Of a DNA stretch of 64,000 nt, positions 1 to 11,003 are shown in pieces (position 1 is the first letter of the stretch; each line of letters begins with the position of its first letter). The stretch is from Candidatus Zixiibacteriota bacterium (GTDB lineage Bacteria > Zixibacteria > MSB-5A5 > JAABVY01): contig DSEQ01000040.1 in the NCBI GenBank assembly GCA_011056555.1, positions 97,075 through 161,074 on the forward strand, in the 5' to 3' direction. The position numbers and the translations under genes are program-made. Below the pieces are notes generated by a model. That model was not told the origin of the DNA and ran no database searches. It worked only from the letters and a program-made list of their open reading frames with translations.

Positions 1-196
1 CCACCCGGCCGATAATAATAGTATATCCGGAGTCCTGATAGTGACGGCCCGAAGATTGAGTCATTTCCTGATATCTTTCGGGATATCCTTCCATATCTTA
101 TTTTGCCATGCAACTTAATCGGGCCTGGCTGTATTAACTTAAATGGAATTGACAAACATCCGATAAGGGTTTAAATTATCGGACTGCGACTACGCC

Positions 197-281
197 GGAG
201 GAGTGGCTGAGTGGTCGAAAGCGGCGGTCTTGAAAACCGTTGTACCGCAAGGTACCGTGGGTTCGAATCCTACCTCCTCCG
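197..281 (+). tRNA. tRNA-Ser (anticodon TGA)
   Basis: GGAGGAG...CTCCTCC acceptor stem, long variable arm (TGTACCGCAAGGTACC), GGTTCGAATCC T-arm, anticodon loop CTTGAAA. Confidence 0.95.
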
Positions 282-409
282 CTTAATTGGTATATTCCGG
301 GCACATCCTTTACAGTTCATTCCGGGCAGATGGTTTACACTTTTTATATACATATTTTATATTACCTTGTCGAGTTTTCTGCACCACCAGGTCATTCTGA
401 GTAATGAGT

Positions 410-1654
410 TCAAAAAGCCAGCTGGAGCTGTGATCTGATCAGGTAGTCAGTCCGGTCTTCGTCCCGCCTCTCGTACCTGGTGAACCCGAAATCATTCTGC
501 AATTTGAGATTATGCTGATCCAGATAAATATTAAAACCGAAAGTTCCCTCATGTTCCGCCAGCAACATCCCGGCATCTATATACTGCGAAATAATTGCAT
601 CATCTTCGGTCTCCGCGATAATTGACTGCGCCCTGTTAAACGCCTCATCCGCAATCGCATCCTCGATTTTTACGTGGGCATAGCGCAATGAGAACTCAAC
701 ACGGCCTGTTGTTCTGTAAGCCGACTGAATCAGCAGACCTGAAAAAGCCAGACGGCTGCGGAGCGATTCACCGATTCCACTGAATCCAAGGTAACCCGCT
801 CCCATCACGGAAAACCCCTCATATTTGACCAGAAATTCCTGGGCGGCCCGGAGAGCGAGGTCATGATATTCAGTCGGATCAATATCCCAGGCAATGCTGG
901 AGGCAATGCTGTAACGGAGGCCGCCGCCCCCGGCATCAGAATCGGAACGGACATTGATAGAATTAGCATTATAGGCGAAATGAAAAACCAGTTCCGGATG
1001 AAATTCTGACCTCGGGCTGGATGCGGACAGGTCCGACCTGTTTATTACCTTCTCACCAAACAGCGAGGCCAGCCCGGAAGTATGAGAGGCCCGGGCATTG
1101 ACACCATTAAAAATACCGGCCACATAAGCCAGCCTCGGCGGCTTTTCATATCCATTATGCACTGCAATCCCCATCTGCCGCTCCGCTCCGAAATATTTTG
1201 TCACAATTGCCCAATCCACAAGTGTGAGCCGCTGGAATGATTGAATTCTGTATCTTGTGAATGGAATCTTGTACTGCCCGATCCTGAATGCAAAAAAAGA
1301 AAGAAGCTCGGAATCAAAATACAGATCCATCAGTTCAACCGCCCCGGGCGCAGCGCTCAGATGTAACTTGAATGATGTTTTATAATCAGGAACGGTGACC
1401 ATGAGGGTCGGTCGTACTCTGCGCACCTTCATATAAACGGAGTTTTCCTTCCCGCTATCATCCCCCCTGTCCCGGCTTTCCCAGAGCGTCTGAAATTGAC
1501 CGGCGAGCTGAAACCGGAGAATAGCGCTGCTATCAGAATCGGCAATCTCGAACGGCCCGATCGCTGAAGCAGGCGAGTGGATAATACACAAAATCAAAAC
1601 AATTACGGCAATCAATTTTGCGCCTGAACGCCGCAGCTGACTGTTCCCGGCCAT
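410..1654 (-). CDS. Porin-like outer membrane protein (phosphate-selective porin O/P type)
   Basis: Signal peptide; beta-barrel-like sequence; RIGQYKIPF and YVAGIFNG motifs typical of OprO/P-like porins. Confidence 0.6.
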   Translation of the reverse strand: MAGNSQLRRSGAKLIAVIVLILCIIHSPASAIGPFEIADSDSSAILRFQLAGQFQTLWESRDRGDDSGKENSVYMKVRRVRPTLMVTVPDYKTSFKLHLSAAPGAVELMDLYFDSELLSFFAFRIGQYKIPFTRYRIQSFQRLTLVDWAIVTKYFGAERQMGIAVHNGYEKPPRLAYVAGIFNGVNARASHTSGLASLFGEKVINRSDLSASSPRSEFHPELVFHFAYNANSINVRSDSDAGGGGLRYSIASSIAWDIDPTEYHDLALRAAQEFLVKYEGFSVMGAGYLGFSGIGESLRSRLAFSGLLIQSAYRTTGRVEFSLRYAHVKIEDAIADEAFNRAQSIIAETEDDAIISQYIDAGMLLAEHEGTFGFNIYLDQHNLKLQNDFGFTRYERRDEDRTDYLIRSQLQLAF

Positions 1655-1689
1655 AAGCGCCCTCCCCTCTGAAGAAGTCTTTTCCTATC

Positions 1690-2934
1690 TTAATCCTCTT
1701 TGACTTTCAAGAGATGCTCGACACCATCATCCTCGAGAGATTTTGAGCCAAGCTGCACAGCCACATCGTAGGCGGTTTCTTCAACCTGGCCCATCGATAA
1801 TACCGCAAGAAATGCTCCGGCCAGAACTCCCTTGTAACCGGTAGAATCGACAGAATCGCTATCAAAACCTTTTGCATCAAGCTGCAATTCACCATCAATC
1901 CACAGTTCAGTACTTGCATCCGATTTGATGACCACTATCACTTTATCCTCAATTTCAAGATCATCCATTTCTTCCATTAACTTGAACCCATCTTCGCTGG
2001 TGAAAATAAAGTCACAATGCTGCAAAATTTCTGCGAGGATATATATGTGCTCCTTAGAGAAACTGTCGGAGATTTGAATTGATAAGAGACCTTCGAAATT
2101 ACCGCCTTTTTTAACATCCTTTAACCATTGGAGTTGCTTATCGGGCGGGGCTTCCGATATATGCAAATATTTGGCATTGTGATATTCGGAGGGGATATCA
2201 GTAATTGAAAAGCTATCCTCATCATCCGATAAATTTATACCATCGACAAAAACACTCAAATTATTGAGCGCTTTGTAAAGCTCATCATGATCTTTTTTAA
2301 TGGAAGTTATTATTGCAGTTCTATCGGAAAGACTTGAGGCGCCAACCCCGGTATAGTATGCCGGCCCGCCAAGCAAATTCTTTTTCTCACTGCTGCCGGA
2401 ATCGCTAACATCATATCCGGCATGACCCAAAATAAGCAGATCCGGATGGGTTGGGCCCTCTTCCGTTACCGGTTCTATATTCAGGATCAGGAATCTGGAG
2501 GTCTGGTTTGGAAGCTCGATATCGACTACCTGGCCTTTTTTCTTTCCGATCAGGCCTTGCCCCAGGGGCGAGGTGAATGTCACGATCGAGGGATATATTT
2601 CCAGCTCGAATTCGACCGGACCGGCCACAACATAGGAAACGACCTTATGTCTATTCATATCGAACAGTTTTACCCTGGTCCCGAATGAAACCACTTCGGT
2701 ATTGATATCTTTCTCCTCGATGAGCCTTGCTTTAAGGTACGTCTCCAGATTATTCAATGTGCTGAACAATTCCGATTGCTTCTCTTTAGCGGCGTCATAT
2801 TCGGCATTCTCCGAAAGGTCGCCCAATTCCGCGGCCCGGCCGATCTCCTTTGAATTCAGACGTATATCCTTTTTGATCTTTTCTATCCGTTTTACCAGCG
2901 TATCGTAAGCGTCTTTAAGAATAACAGTTCGCAT
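1690..2934 (-). CDS. GreA/GreB-type transcript cleavage factor fused to PfkB-like (ribokinase-fold) domain
   Basis: N-terminus has GDLSENAEYDAAKEKQ and SPLGQGLIGKKKGQVV (GreA); C-terminus has LLGGPAYYTGVGAS and VDSTGYKGVLAGAFLA (PfkB-like, altered DTxGAGD). Confidence 0.85.
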   Translation of the reverse strand: MRTVILKDAYDTLVKRIEKIKKDIRLNSKEIGRAAELGDLSENAEYDAAKEKQSELFSTLNNLETYLKARLIEEKDINTEVVSFGTRVKLFDMNRHKVVSYVVAGPVEFELEIYPSIVTFTSPLGQGLIGKKKGQVVDIELPNQTSRFLILNIEPVTEEGPTHPDLLILGHAGYDVSDSGSSEKKNLLGGPAYYTGVGASSLSDRTAIITSIKKDHDELYKALNNLSVFVDGINLSDDEDSFSITDIPSEYHNAKYLHISEAPPDKQLQWLKDVKKGGNFEGLLSIQISDSFSKEHIYILAEILQHCDFIFTSEDGFKLMEEMDDLEIEDKVIVVIKSDASTELWIDGELQLDAKGFDSDSVDSTGYKGVLAGAFLAVLSMGQVEETAYDVAVQLGSKSLEDDGVEHLLKVKED

Positions 2935-3131
2935 AAAGTCTCTTCCTTATCTTATTCCAACATTGGGAATCTATAATATTCAATGTCTTGCTGACAAAAT
3001 TAAGCTATTCAGGCAACGCCTTTCAAAAGCGCATAAATATAATAAAAAATCCGGAAAACGCATCCCTGATATGAAGGAAATTTGGAGAAAAATGTTCCTT
3101 AATTATATTGGGTTTTGATGATTTTTAAAAT

Positions 3132-5828
3132 CTATTTATTTTTCAGTTCTTTGTACCAATTGAGTGTAACTTCGATTTCGTTCTTTCGTGTCCCAGTTTG
3201 ATTGCCTGGAGTTACGAATAAAAATTTCCGGGCATCGTTGGACACATCATAACCCCACGCACTCAAGGGATCAAGTGAATTGTATAATCGTCTACGAGTG
3301 AACAGCTTTTTGGGAGATCCCAGTATTAGTCCATTCACTGTATTAACCTGCACGGTCATGAAATCGTAACCTTTACAGAAGAAGATCTCATCACCGAGAG
3401 GGCTCCATCGCACAGCCGCACCATATACCGGTATTCTATATTTGCGATTGGGATATTCGACATCTCTTATATAGAGCCCATGATCAGTGTCCGAGTCTAC
3501 CGCTGTTACGAAATAACGGCCATCAGGAGAAAAAGTATATACGGCACCTTCGTCGGATAACAACCTCTGAACTCGACTTGTGTCGTCAATATCAATCGAC
3601 ATCAGTGCGTTTTCTCGATTTTGAGCCCATGGGCAATCAAAAAATAGCAGCTCCCCCGCTTCCTTCCGCCAATAGGGAAATGCAGCTACACCTGTATCAG
3701 AGCTGTGCAATTGAACCACCCAACCGGACTTTACATCACTCTGAGTTAGTATTCCGCCCTGCGATCTGGGATTTGAAAAATCAAAATTAGCGTAGGTAAT
3801 CACACGATTATCTGACGACCAGGTCGGAAAATAAAAATCCCCATCACCGTAAGTCAACTTCCAAGTCTTATCCTGCCTCAGATCATCGATCCATATTTTC
3901 AGATGAGCATCGGGTAGTTCAAGTATTGTGGAAGCGATATATGCGTTATCCGGGGATAATTGAATATCACAATACTCTGCAGGCTCACCGACAGTGTCCA
4001 GCACAGTTCCTGCACGATCGACCCAAACAAGATGTCTGATATTATCGCCCCTGGTGCCTGTCTGCATTGCCATCACACCATTAGAGGAGGCACTGGCATT
4101 AATTCCATGGTCTGAGTTGCGGGCAAAACTAATGGAATCACTGATCGGAATTGGCTCTCCCTCCAACTCGAGGGATCCTTTATTGAAAGGTTGGGCAACC
4201 AGAAAACCGCTTTTCATATAAATTATATAGCCTGGATCACAGTAAACAGCCCGCGATTCAGTTTCGCCTATGACTCTGGAGGCCTTATCATTTATATTTC
4301 CAACTTTCAGCAAGAAATTTGATTCAGGGCTATCATTCCATGAGGTAAAAACAAAATGTTCTCCGTCGGGAAGAAAACATGGCCAGCCATGATTCGATTC
4401 ACCATTCGCTGTATCGAGCACTGTCGCCGCTTTTGATTCTCCTCCTGAGGCCGAGACCCGGCCAATTAACTGGCCATCATTACCAAAATCGTCAAAAAGA
4501 ATGATGTCTTTTTTACCCCAGCATCCATCAGCTCCTTCGGATTTGCAGATAACCTGGGGCTGGCCTCCAGCAGCCGGGATTTTTTTCAATACCCTAACTT
4601 CGCTCCTCCTATCAAAATATGCGAGATACTTGCTGTCCGGTGACCAGAAAGGACGATATGCGTTCTCCGTACCGGAGAGTGGATAGGCCTTCAATCCGTT
4701 TAACGGCCTGATCCATATTTGGGAATTTCCGAGCGAATCGAAGCTAAGGAATGCCAGAAGCCTGCCGTCGGGAGAAATCAGGGGCCAGTCTATTCTATCA
4801 ACATTTTCTGGAGCATCAAGAGTGAAACGCACCGGATAATCCTCCTTTTTTTCCCGGAAAAAATACGATGATGCGAATACCATCGCAATCACAGCAAAAG
4901 CCGCAGCCATTATCCAGGAAATCCGCAACTGGATTCGTCGCCGTGAAGCCACCGGCCTCGGAATTCCGGCTTGCGAGCCGGCCGAGGCAATCCATTCCAG
5001 CTCATCCTTTAGATCCTTAGCCGATTGCCATCTATCATCTGGATTTTTCTTCAGACACTTCTTAATAAGTCGATCAAGCGCTGGCGGAGAGGTTGGCTGC
5101 AGTTCTGAGATTGCCCTCGGTTCCTCTTTCATGATCGAACCGATTATACTGGCCCTGCTCTCACCGGCAAAAGCTCTCTCACCGGTCACCATCTCGTACA
5201 TTGTCGCGCCAAATGCGAATATATCGCTGCGGGCATCCGCTTCATTTCCCTCCAGCTGCTCAGGAGACATGTACTGCAGGGTCCCCACTATGGCCCCGGC
5301 TCCGGTGACAGGCGTGGTGTGCGACTCCTCAGTCATACCGGTTACAGCCTCAGCATGCACTTTAGCCAGACCGAAATCCAGGAGCTTGGCGCCTTCCTTC
5401 GTTAGTACAATGTTGCCTGGCTTGAGATCGCGATGTACCAGGCCCTTGCGATGGGCGGCATCCAGAGCGGCCGCTATCTGCGCTCCTATCCGTAAGGATT
5501 CCGAGGTCTCTATCTTTCCTTTTTTCAGACGTTCCTGGAGAGTCTCGCCCTCAAGGAACTCCATTACGATATAATTTATTCCTCCTTCATAACCGACATC
5601 ATGAAGTACACAAATACTTGGATGATTCAGGCTTGATATTATTTTGGCCTCGCGTTCGAAGCGTGAGCGGGCTTCGGTGCTCAGGGCGGCATGCGAGGGC
5701 AAGACTTTGATTGCCACTGTCCGGTCCAAACGGGTATCACGTGCTTTGTATACTTCGCCCATGCCGCCCGCACCGGCTATTCCTTCGATTTCATACGGTC
5801 CGAACCTCTGGCCCTTGGCCAAACTCAT
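3132..5828 (-). CDS. Serine/threonine protein kinase with C-terminal TolB/WD40-like propeller
   Basis: GAGGMGEVYKARD, HRDLKPGNI, DFGLAK, APE-type MSPEQ; TM segment; PD40-like repeats (SPDGRLLAF, SPDSKYLAY). Confidence 0.9.
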   Translation of the reverse strand: MSLAKGQRFGPYEIEGIAGAGGMGEVYKARDTRLDRTVAIKVLPSHAALSTEARSRFEREAKIISSLNHPSICVLHDVGYEGGINYIVMEFLEGETLQERLKKGKIETSESLRIGAQIAAALDAAHRKGLVHRDLKPGNIVLTKEGAKLLDFGLAKVHAEAVTGMTEESHTTPVTGAGAIVGTLQYMSPEQLEGNEADARSDIFAFGATMYEMVTGERAFAGESRASIIGSIMKEEPRAISELQPTSPPALDRLIKKCLKKNPDDRWQSAKDLKDELEWIASAGSQAGIPRPVASRRRIQLRISWIMAAAFAVIAMVFASSYFFREKKEDYPVRFTLDAPENVDRIDWPLISPDGRLLAFLSFDSLGNSQIWIRPLNGLKAYPLSGTENAYRPFWSPDSKYLAYFDRRSEVRVLKKIPAAGGQPQVICKSEGADGCWGKKDIILFDDFGNDGQLIGRVSASGGESKAATVLDTANGESNHGWPCFLPDGEHFVFTSWNDSPESNFLLKVGNINDKASRVIGETESRAVYCDPGYIIYMKSGFLVAQPFNKGSLELEGEPIPISDSISFARNSDHGINASASSNGVMAMQTGTRGDNIRHLVWVDRAGTVLDTVGEPAEYCDIQLSPDNAYIASTILELPDAHLKIWIDDLRQDKTWKLTYGDGDFYFPTWSSDNRVITYANFDFSNPRSQGGILTQSDVKSGWVVQLHSSDTGVAAFPYWRKEAGELLFFDCPWAQNRENALMSIDIDDTSRVQRLLSDEGAVYTFSPDGRYFVTAVDSDTDHGLYIRDVEYPNRKYRIPVYGAAVRWSPLGDEIFFCKGYDFMTVQVNTVNGLILGSPKKLFTRRRLYNSLDPLSAWGYDVSNDARKFLFVTPGNQTGTRKNEIEVTLNWYKELKNK

Positions 5829-6161
5829 GTATCCTCCTGCAAATCTTGAAGATAGAAATCAAGACTAAATGAAATATAAAACGTATCCCGAGGTGCTTAT
5901 CAACTGGATGTGACGCAAGAAAGATATGCAAACCGCGGCAATTTGCAAGATTAAACATGATTTAATAATTGACGATTTTATTATGTGAGTCAAGTACAGC
6001 GCTTTGTCCACAGGAATGCAGATTTTTTATAATTCTATGATTAAATAATTATAATTTTGCTATGTATTGAGAACCTGCCTACCATCACCCGGCAAAAAAT
6101 TTGCACTCTTATTTCCACGCCGAATAACTGAAGGCTTTTTCAGCAACAGTCAGATGCAAGC

Positions 6162-6230
6162 GGGCCAATCGGTTGGATATGCGTGCCCCGAAATTTCAGC
6201 CGACAGCCGGTTGGCCCAGCCTTTTTAAAA
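6162..6230. terminator. Hairpin with T-rich tail (possible terminator or repeat)
   Basis: GGGCCAATCGG / CCGGTTGGCCC arms followed by CTTTTTAAAAAA. Confidence 0.4.
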
Positions 6231-6384
6231 AACATCGCCAAAATAGAGCTTTTATGCATATTTTTGCATTTTTTACGGCACTTCAGGAAACCAAATGCGT
6301 TATAAGTGCATATGAGATAGGAATAGTCCTGATTAGAAAGAAAATTGCACTCAGAAATGAAACCGGAAGTTGTGAGGTAATCAG

Positions 6385-7374
6385 ATGAAAATCAGCGAGG
6401 ACCCCCTGAAAATGATCGGCCAGACCCCCCTGGTGCGGCTGAAATCGATGCTCAACGGCTCGGGCGTCAATATTCTGGCCAAACTGGAATATTACAATGC
6501 TACCGGTTCGGTTAAGGATCGTATGGCCGCCTATATTATCGAGGATGCCGAGAAGCGCGGGCTTTTGAAGCCGGGCGGTACAATCGTAGAAAACTCCTCC
6601 GGCAACACCGGCTCCGCCCTGGCAATGATCGCCGCGGTCAAGGGCTACCGGTGCATCATCACAATTCCGGATAAGATGAGCGATGAGAAGATTAACCTGA
6701 TGCGTGCCTATGGAGCAGAGGTTATCGTTACCCCCACAGATGTCCCGGCCGAATCGCCGGAGAGCTATTACAGCGTGGCGCGAAGAATCGCAGGGGAAAT
6801 ACCCGAATCATTCTATCCCGACCAGTACAACAATCCCAAAAACATAGAAGCGCACTACAAAACCACAGGTCCCGAAATCTGGGAGCAGACCGATGGTAAT
6901 ATCGATTATTTTGTGGCCGGAATCGGCACCGGCGGGACACTCAGCGGCGCCGCCAAATTCCTGAAAGAAAAAAATCCCGATATAAAAATCATCGCCGTCG
7001 ATCCTGAGGGATCGGTATTCTACAATTTCTTCAAAACCGGCGATATCGGCCAGCCGCATGTTTATAAGGTTGAAGGAATCGGCGAAGATTACCTCGTGAA
7101 AGCTGTTGACTTCAGCTTAATCGATGATATTATAAGAGTCACTGATAAAGACTCTTTTATAACCGCACGGAAGCTGGCTCGCGAAGAAGGATTGTTTGCC
7201 GGCGGATCATCGGGAAGCGCGGTCTGGGCCGCCCTGAAAGTGGCCGAGGAAATGGCCAAGCCCGGGCAGAATATCGTTACCATTCTGCCGGATCATGGCT
7301 CCCGCTACCTGAGCAAAATCTATAACGACAACTGGATGCGTGAGCATGGCTTCCTGAATGGAGACCGGCGATGA
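6385..7374 (+). CDS. Cystathionine beta-synthase / cysteine synthase family PLP enzyme
   Basis: IGQTPLVRL, NATGSVKDRMA PLP lysine motif, ENSSGNTGSALA; adjacent to cystathionine gamma-synthase/lyase. Confidence 0.9.
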   Translation: MKISEDPLKMIGQTPLVRLKSMLNGSGVNILAKLEYYNATGSVKDRMAAYIIEDAEKRGLLKPGGTIVENSSGNTGSALAMIAAVKGYRCIITIPDKMSDEKINLMRAYGAEVIVTPTDVPAESPESYYSVARRIAGEIPESFYPDQYNNPKNIEAHYKTTGPEIWEQTDGNIDYFVAGIGTGGTLSGAAKFLKEKNPDIKIIAVDPEGSVFYNFFKTGDIGQPHVYKVEGIGEDYLVKAVDFSLIDDIIRVTDKDSFITARKLAREEGLFAGGSSGSAVWAALKVAEEMAKPGQNIVTILPDHGSRYLSKIYNDNWMREHGFLNGDRR

Positions 7375-8531
7375 AATTTGAAACCAAAGCGCTGCATGTG
7401 GGCGAAGAACCGAACATTTCCGACGGGGGCAGCGGGGATGTTGTTTCTCCGATACACCTGACATCGACATTCGCACGAGACAAAATCGACCAGCCGACTA
7501 AAGGATATGAGTACTCCCGTTCAGCAAATCCGACCCGTGACGCACTGGAAAAGCGCCTGGCGGCCCTGGAAAACGGCAAATACGGCATTGCATTCGCCTC
7601 CGGACTTGCAGCCACGGCAACCGTCATTCTGAGTCTTCTCCGCGCCGGGGATCACATGATCGCATTCGACGATCTCTACGGCGGCACTCGTCGGCTTTTC
7701 TCACAGCTGTTTAAAGAAAATTTCAATATCGATGTCAGCTACGTGGATGCTCGCAAGGTGGAGAATATCGCCGATGCGGTGAAAGGCAAAACCCGCCTGA
7801 TCTGGCTTGAAACACCCACCAATCCGCTCTTGAAAATGTGTGATATAAGGAGCATTGCATCGATCGCCTGGGACAAAAAGATTTTTCTTGCTGTGGACAA
7901 TACGTTTATGACCCCCTACTTCCAGCTTCCGCTCGACCTGGGAGCCGACCTGGTGGTACACAGCACTACCAAGTATCTAAATGGCCATTCCGATTCCGTG
8001 GGCGGGGCGGTGATTACTTCGGATGATCATATTCATGATAAAATCCGGTTCAACCAGAATGCCGCCGGGGCCATACTTTCACCCTTCGACAGCTATATGG
8101 TCTTGCGAGGTACCAAAACCCTCTCATTGCGCATGGAACGTCACCAGCAAAATGCCATGGCAATAGCAAAATATCTGGAGGGCCATGATAAGGTCGAGCA
8201 GGTATTCTATCCCGGACTGGAAAGCCATCCGCAGCACCAGATTGCCAAAAAACAGATGAGCGGCTTTGGGGGCATGGTTTCTTTCGAGCTCAAAGCGGAT
8301 CTGAATCAGGCCCGGGGATTTGTGGAAGGATTGAGGCTTTTCACATTGGCCGAATCGTTGGGATGTGTGGAGTCCCTGGTTGAATTGCCCGCGCTTATGA
8401 CCCACTCCTCGATACCACCGGAAGAACGCAAGAAGACCGGGATCAAAGATTCGTTGATACGAATCTCAGTGGGAATAGAGAATATCGATGATCTGCTGGA
8501 TGACCTGGAGCAAGCTTTAAACGCTATCTGA
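7371..8531 (+). CDS. Cystathionine gamma-synthase/gamma-lyase family PLP enzyme
   Basis: Overlaps the upstream gene by 4 nt (ATGA); [39 protein letters not shown] motif. Confidence 0.92.
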   Translation: MKFETKALHVGEEPNISDGGSGDVVSPIHLTSTFARDKIDQPTKGYEYSRSANPTRDALEKRLAALENGKYGIAFASGLAATATVILSLLRAGDHMIAFDDLYGGTRRLFSQLFKENFNIDVSYVDARKVENIADAVKGKTRLIWLETPTNPLLKMCDIRSIASIAWDKKIFLAVDNTFMTPYFQLPLDLGADLVVHSTTKYLNGHSDSVGGAVITSDDHIHDKIRFNQNAAGAILSPFDSYMVLRGTKTLSLRMERHQQNAMAIAKYLEGHDKVEQVFYPGLESHPQHQIAKKQMSGFGGMVSFELKADLNQARGFVEGLRLFTLAESLGCVESLVELPALMTHSSIPPEERKKTGIKDSLIRISVGIENIDDLLDDLEQALNAI

Positions 8532-8569
8532 TTGGATACACCGATTTTGGTCTTCTGTAGTTTGTAAAA

Positions 8570-9208
8570 TCAGCAATCCGGAACACCATCAAAATCAGAA
8601 TCGCAAGGTGCAGGACCGTCCAGGAAAATGAAATTTGAAATGTAGATTACATCTGAAATACTAATCTTGTTGTCGCAATTGACATCAGCGGATTCCAGAA
8701 ATCCAGGAATCTCTGTTCCCACGTACACGTAATTTATAACTGTTAAAACATCTGTGATATTTGTCGTTCCCTCGCCGGTTACATCCCCGCATAAATATAT
8801 ATTGCTCACGGTAACACTGACTACATTGGAGATCTGCGACCAATTATTCGCCGCGTCCGCGCTCTTAAGCGCGAAGTAGTATTCTGTGTTTACCTCAAGG
8901 CCGGTAACCGCAAAGGTCTCAGTCGTCCCGGACACCCCGGGAACCGGCTCGTTCTCCACTTGTATCGCGGAATTCCAGTTTACCTCTGTGAGAGAGTCCA
9001 GAGAATAGCGAATATCGTATTTGCTGGCGCGTCCCAAATTCCCATCATCCCCTGGCGCGGTCCACCTCAATCTCACAACCGCACTTTCATTGAAGGAGGA
9101 AGCGGTCAGGGTACTATCAAACTGTAACGGAAAGATAATGGATAAGATAAATGCGAGCACGCGAATTGCCCCGGATAATCTCCTCGAAAATGAACCGATG
9201 TTTTGCAT
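8570..9208 (-). CDS. Secreted FN3-dockerin type protein
   Basis: FN3-like domain (VVRLRWTAPGDDG...YYFALKSADAANNWS) followed by two dockerin-like repeats (CGDVTGEGTTNITDVLTVINYV; ADVNCDNKISISDVIYISNFIF). Confidence 0.75.
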   Translation of the reverse strand: MQNIGSFSRRLSGAIRVLAFILSIIFPLQFDSTLTASSFNESAVVRLRWTAPGDDGNLGRASKYDIRYSLDSLTEVNWNSAIQVENEPVPGVSGTTETFAVTGLEVNTEYYFALKSADAANNWSQISNVVSVTVSNIYLCGDVTGEGTTNITDVLTVINYVYVGTEIPGFLESADVNCDNKISISDVIYISNFIFLDGPAPCDSDFDGVPDC

Positions 9209-9765
9209 ATTACTTCCCTGTATGTTGCATTCTATCAGCCCGCCACACTAAATCGTCCGCAGTCATACTGCAGGCTCCATAGCGCGCAGGCATGCATTTG
9301 CTCTTCCCAGGACAGGAAAGGCGTTTTTGTTAATCAGTTAATTTGTAGACTCAAAGCGTAGTAATTGATGCTGACTTCAAATTACAATTCGCTTTTGTGA
9401 CTGCCAGGCAGACACAATTATTCATTAAGATCCCCCGCAGACATATCTTCCAGTCTGCAATCGGGCATTGCGCTCGAAAAGACAGCCCGGCCCGGGAATT
9501 TTGAAGGGTCGATCGGGCCTGGAAATGTATAGATATTTTAACATTTGCTCTGCCGTCCAGCTTTAGAATCTACGCATTTATAGGAAGTGTTTGTTAGACC
9601 CTGGATTGCCTATTTTTCCTATTATGCTCACCTAAGGGGGGATATCAAAGGTTTATAGGATTTTGGATGTGTCTTTATCAGGGACAGAGTATCACAAATC
9701 GACAAGTCCAGTTTGCCGATGACGCTTCGAATATGCGGCGGGAATCCAGGCAGAGTAAACGATTA

Positions 9766-10035
9766 TCAAATGGATGAGATATCTTTATACTCCTCCAGCT
9801 CGCAGTGCATGCCGTCGCAATAAGGCGGGTTGCCGGTATGTTTGCACATGCAGAGCCAGATTTCTTTCTTCTCCGCAACTTCAAATTTGACGGGTGTTAT
9901 GCCGGTGCCGCTGGCATTATGGGCGCCGTCACAAAAGGGCTGGTTCTTGGAATGGCCGCAAGCGCACCAGTAATAGGTTTTCGGTTCGAGTTCAATGTGT
10001 CGTGGTTCCAGGCCCGCGATTTTAGGCTTATCCAT
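9766..10035 (-). CDS. CDGSH iron-sulfur domain protein (two CDGSH motifs)
   Basis: CACGHSKNQPFCDGAH and CMCKHTGNPPYCDGMH. Confidence 0.92.
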   Translation of the reverse strand: MDKPKIAGLEPRHIELEPKTYYWCACGHSKNQPFCDGAHNASGTGITPVKFEVAEKKEIWLCMCKHTGNPPYCDGMHCELEEYKDISSI

Positions 10036-10285
10036 GCATATCCTCCCCTTGAAAAATTGCTGTTTTGGATTAATATATAAGAATGCGATGACCGGGCCAA
10101 TAAAGAAATCCGGCTTTTACCGGAGATTTTAGAGAATCGGCAAAATTCGGGACCGGCCCCCGAACCATTTTGAAAATGGCTTGTTCTATCTTGGATGGAA
10201 AATTAAATTGGTCCGGAGGGAATGCTGGAATTAGAATCGGAAATCATAAGGGCAGGTTTTTCCGCCCTTGATTTTTCAAGGATTA

Positions 10286-10301
10286 TGTGATATATTTCAC
10301 A
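10286..10301. promoter_or_regulatory. Putative CRP/FNR-family operator TGTGA-N6-TCACA
   Basis: TGTGATATATTTCACA, perfect half-sites, ~110 bp upstream of the first ferritin-like gene. Confidence 0.55.
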
Positions 10302-10408
10302 GCCTTTTAAGGACTCTCTGTCGGGGTGGAAAACAGACCCTCTCGGAAGAATAAAAGGGATTGAAAGAGTAAATAGTAAATTATAACAGAATTATTGAGG
10401 AGGAAAAG

Positions 10409-10849
10409 ATGTCCACCAAGGAATTGATGGAAGAGATTGTCAAGAATATGAAGCGCTGGCAGGCAATCGAGGATTCAGCTGTGTCATCAACCGGCAAAAT
10501 CATCGAGAAGACCGATAATCCGCTTATTCGCATGGTAATGGAAATCATCCAGCATGACTCCCAGATGCATCATAGAGTGCAAGAGTTCATCGCGCGCTCG
10601 ATGACCGAGGAATCTATTGCGATTACTCCCGAGGATCTGGAGAAGGTCTGGTCAGAGGTCGAGAACCATATCCGTATCGAGGAAAAGACGATCGAGATGG
10701 CCGAGAAATCTCTGGAAGGCCTGAAGGGCCGCAAACTTGTTGTGCCCGAATATTTTCTGCATTATCTTCTGAAGGATGAAAACAAGCACAACTCGCTTCT
10801 ACAGGATCTTTCGGTAATAAAGAAAAATATGTATCCGTACGGTTCATAA
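10409..10849 (+). CDS. Ferritin-like helical protein
   Basis: Helical; spaced E and E..H residues (HDSQMHHRVQEF, VENHIRIEEKTIE, LLKDENKHNSLL); leads the ferritin cluster; RBS GAGGAGG. Confidence 0.6.
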   Translation: MSTKELMEEIVKNMKRWQAIEDSAVSSTGKIIEKTDNPLIRMVMEIIQHDSQMHHRVQEFIARSMTEESIAITPEDLEKVWSEVENHIRIEEKTIEMAEKSLEGLKGRKLVVPEYFLHYLLKDENKHNSLLQDLSVIKKNMYPYGS

Positions 10850-11003
10850 TCGTCGGATATTTTCTATATATAAATGGGATGTGAAATCCCTCAAAAAAAG
10901 GGAAATCCCTGCTGGATTTCGGAAACATTAGTAATTCAGTGTTGTTTTGTCATAGATAATTATTAATGACTGAACAAAGGGTGATTTGGAAAGGAAAATA
11001 GAA

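Noticed and set aside
211-438. ORF of 75 aa overlapping the tRNA
   Set aside because: Lies over tRNA-Ser and has no recognisable protein signal.
6230-6384. SAM or other riboswitch upstream of the CBS/CGL pair
   Set aside because: No recognisable riboswitch core; only a terminator-like hairpin further upstream.
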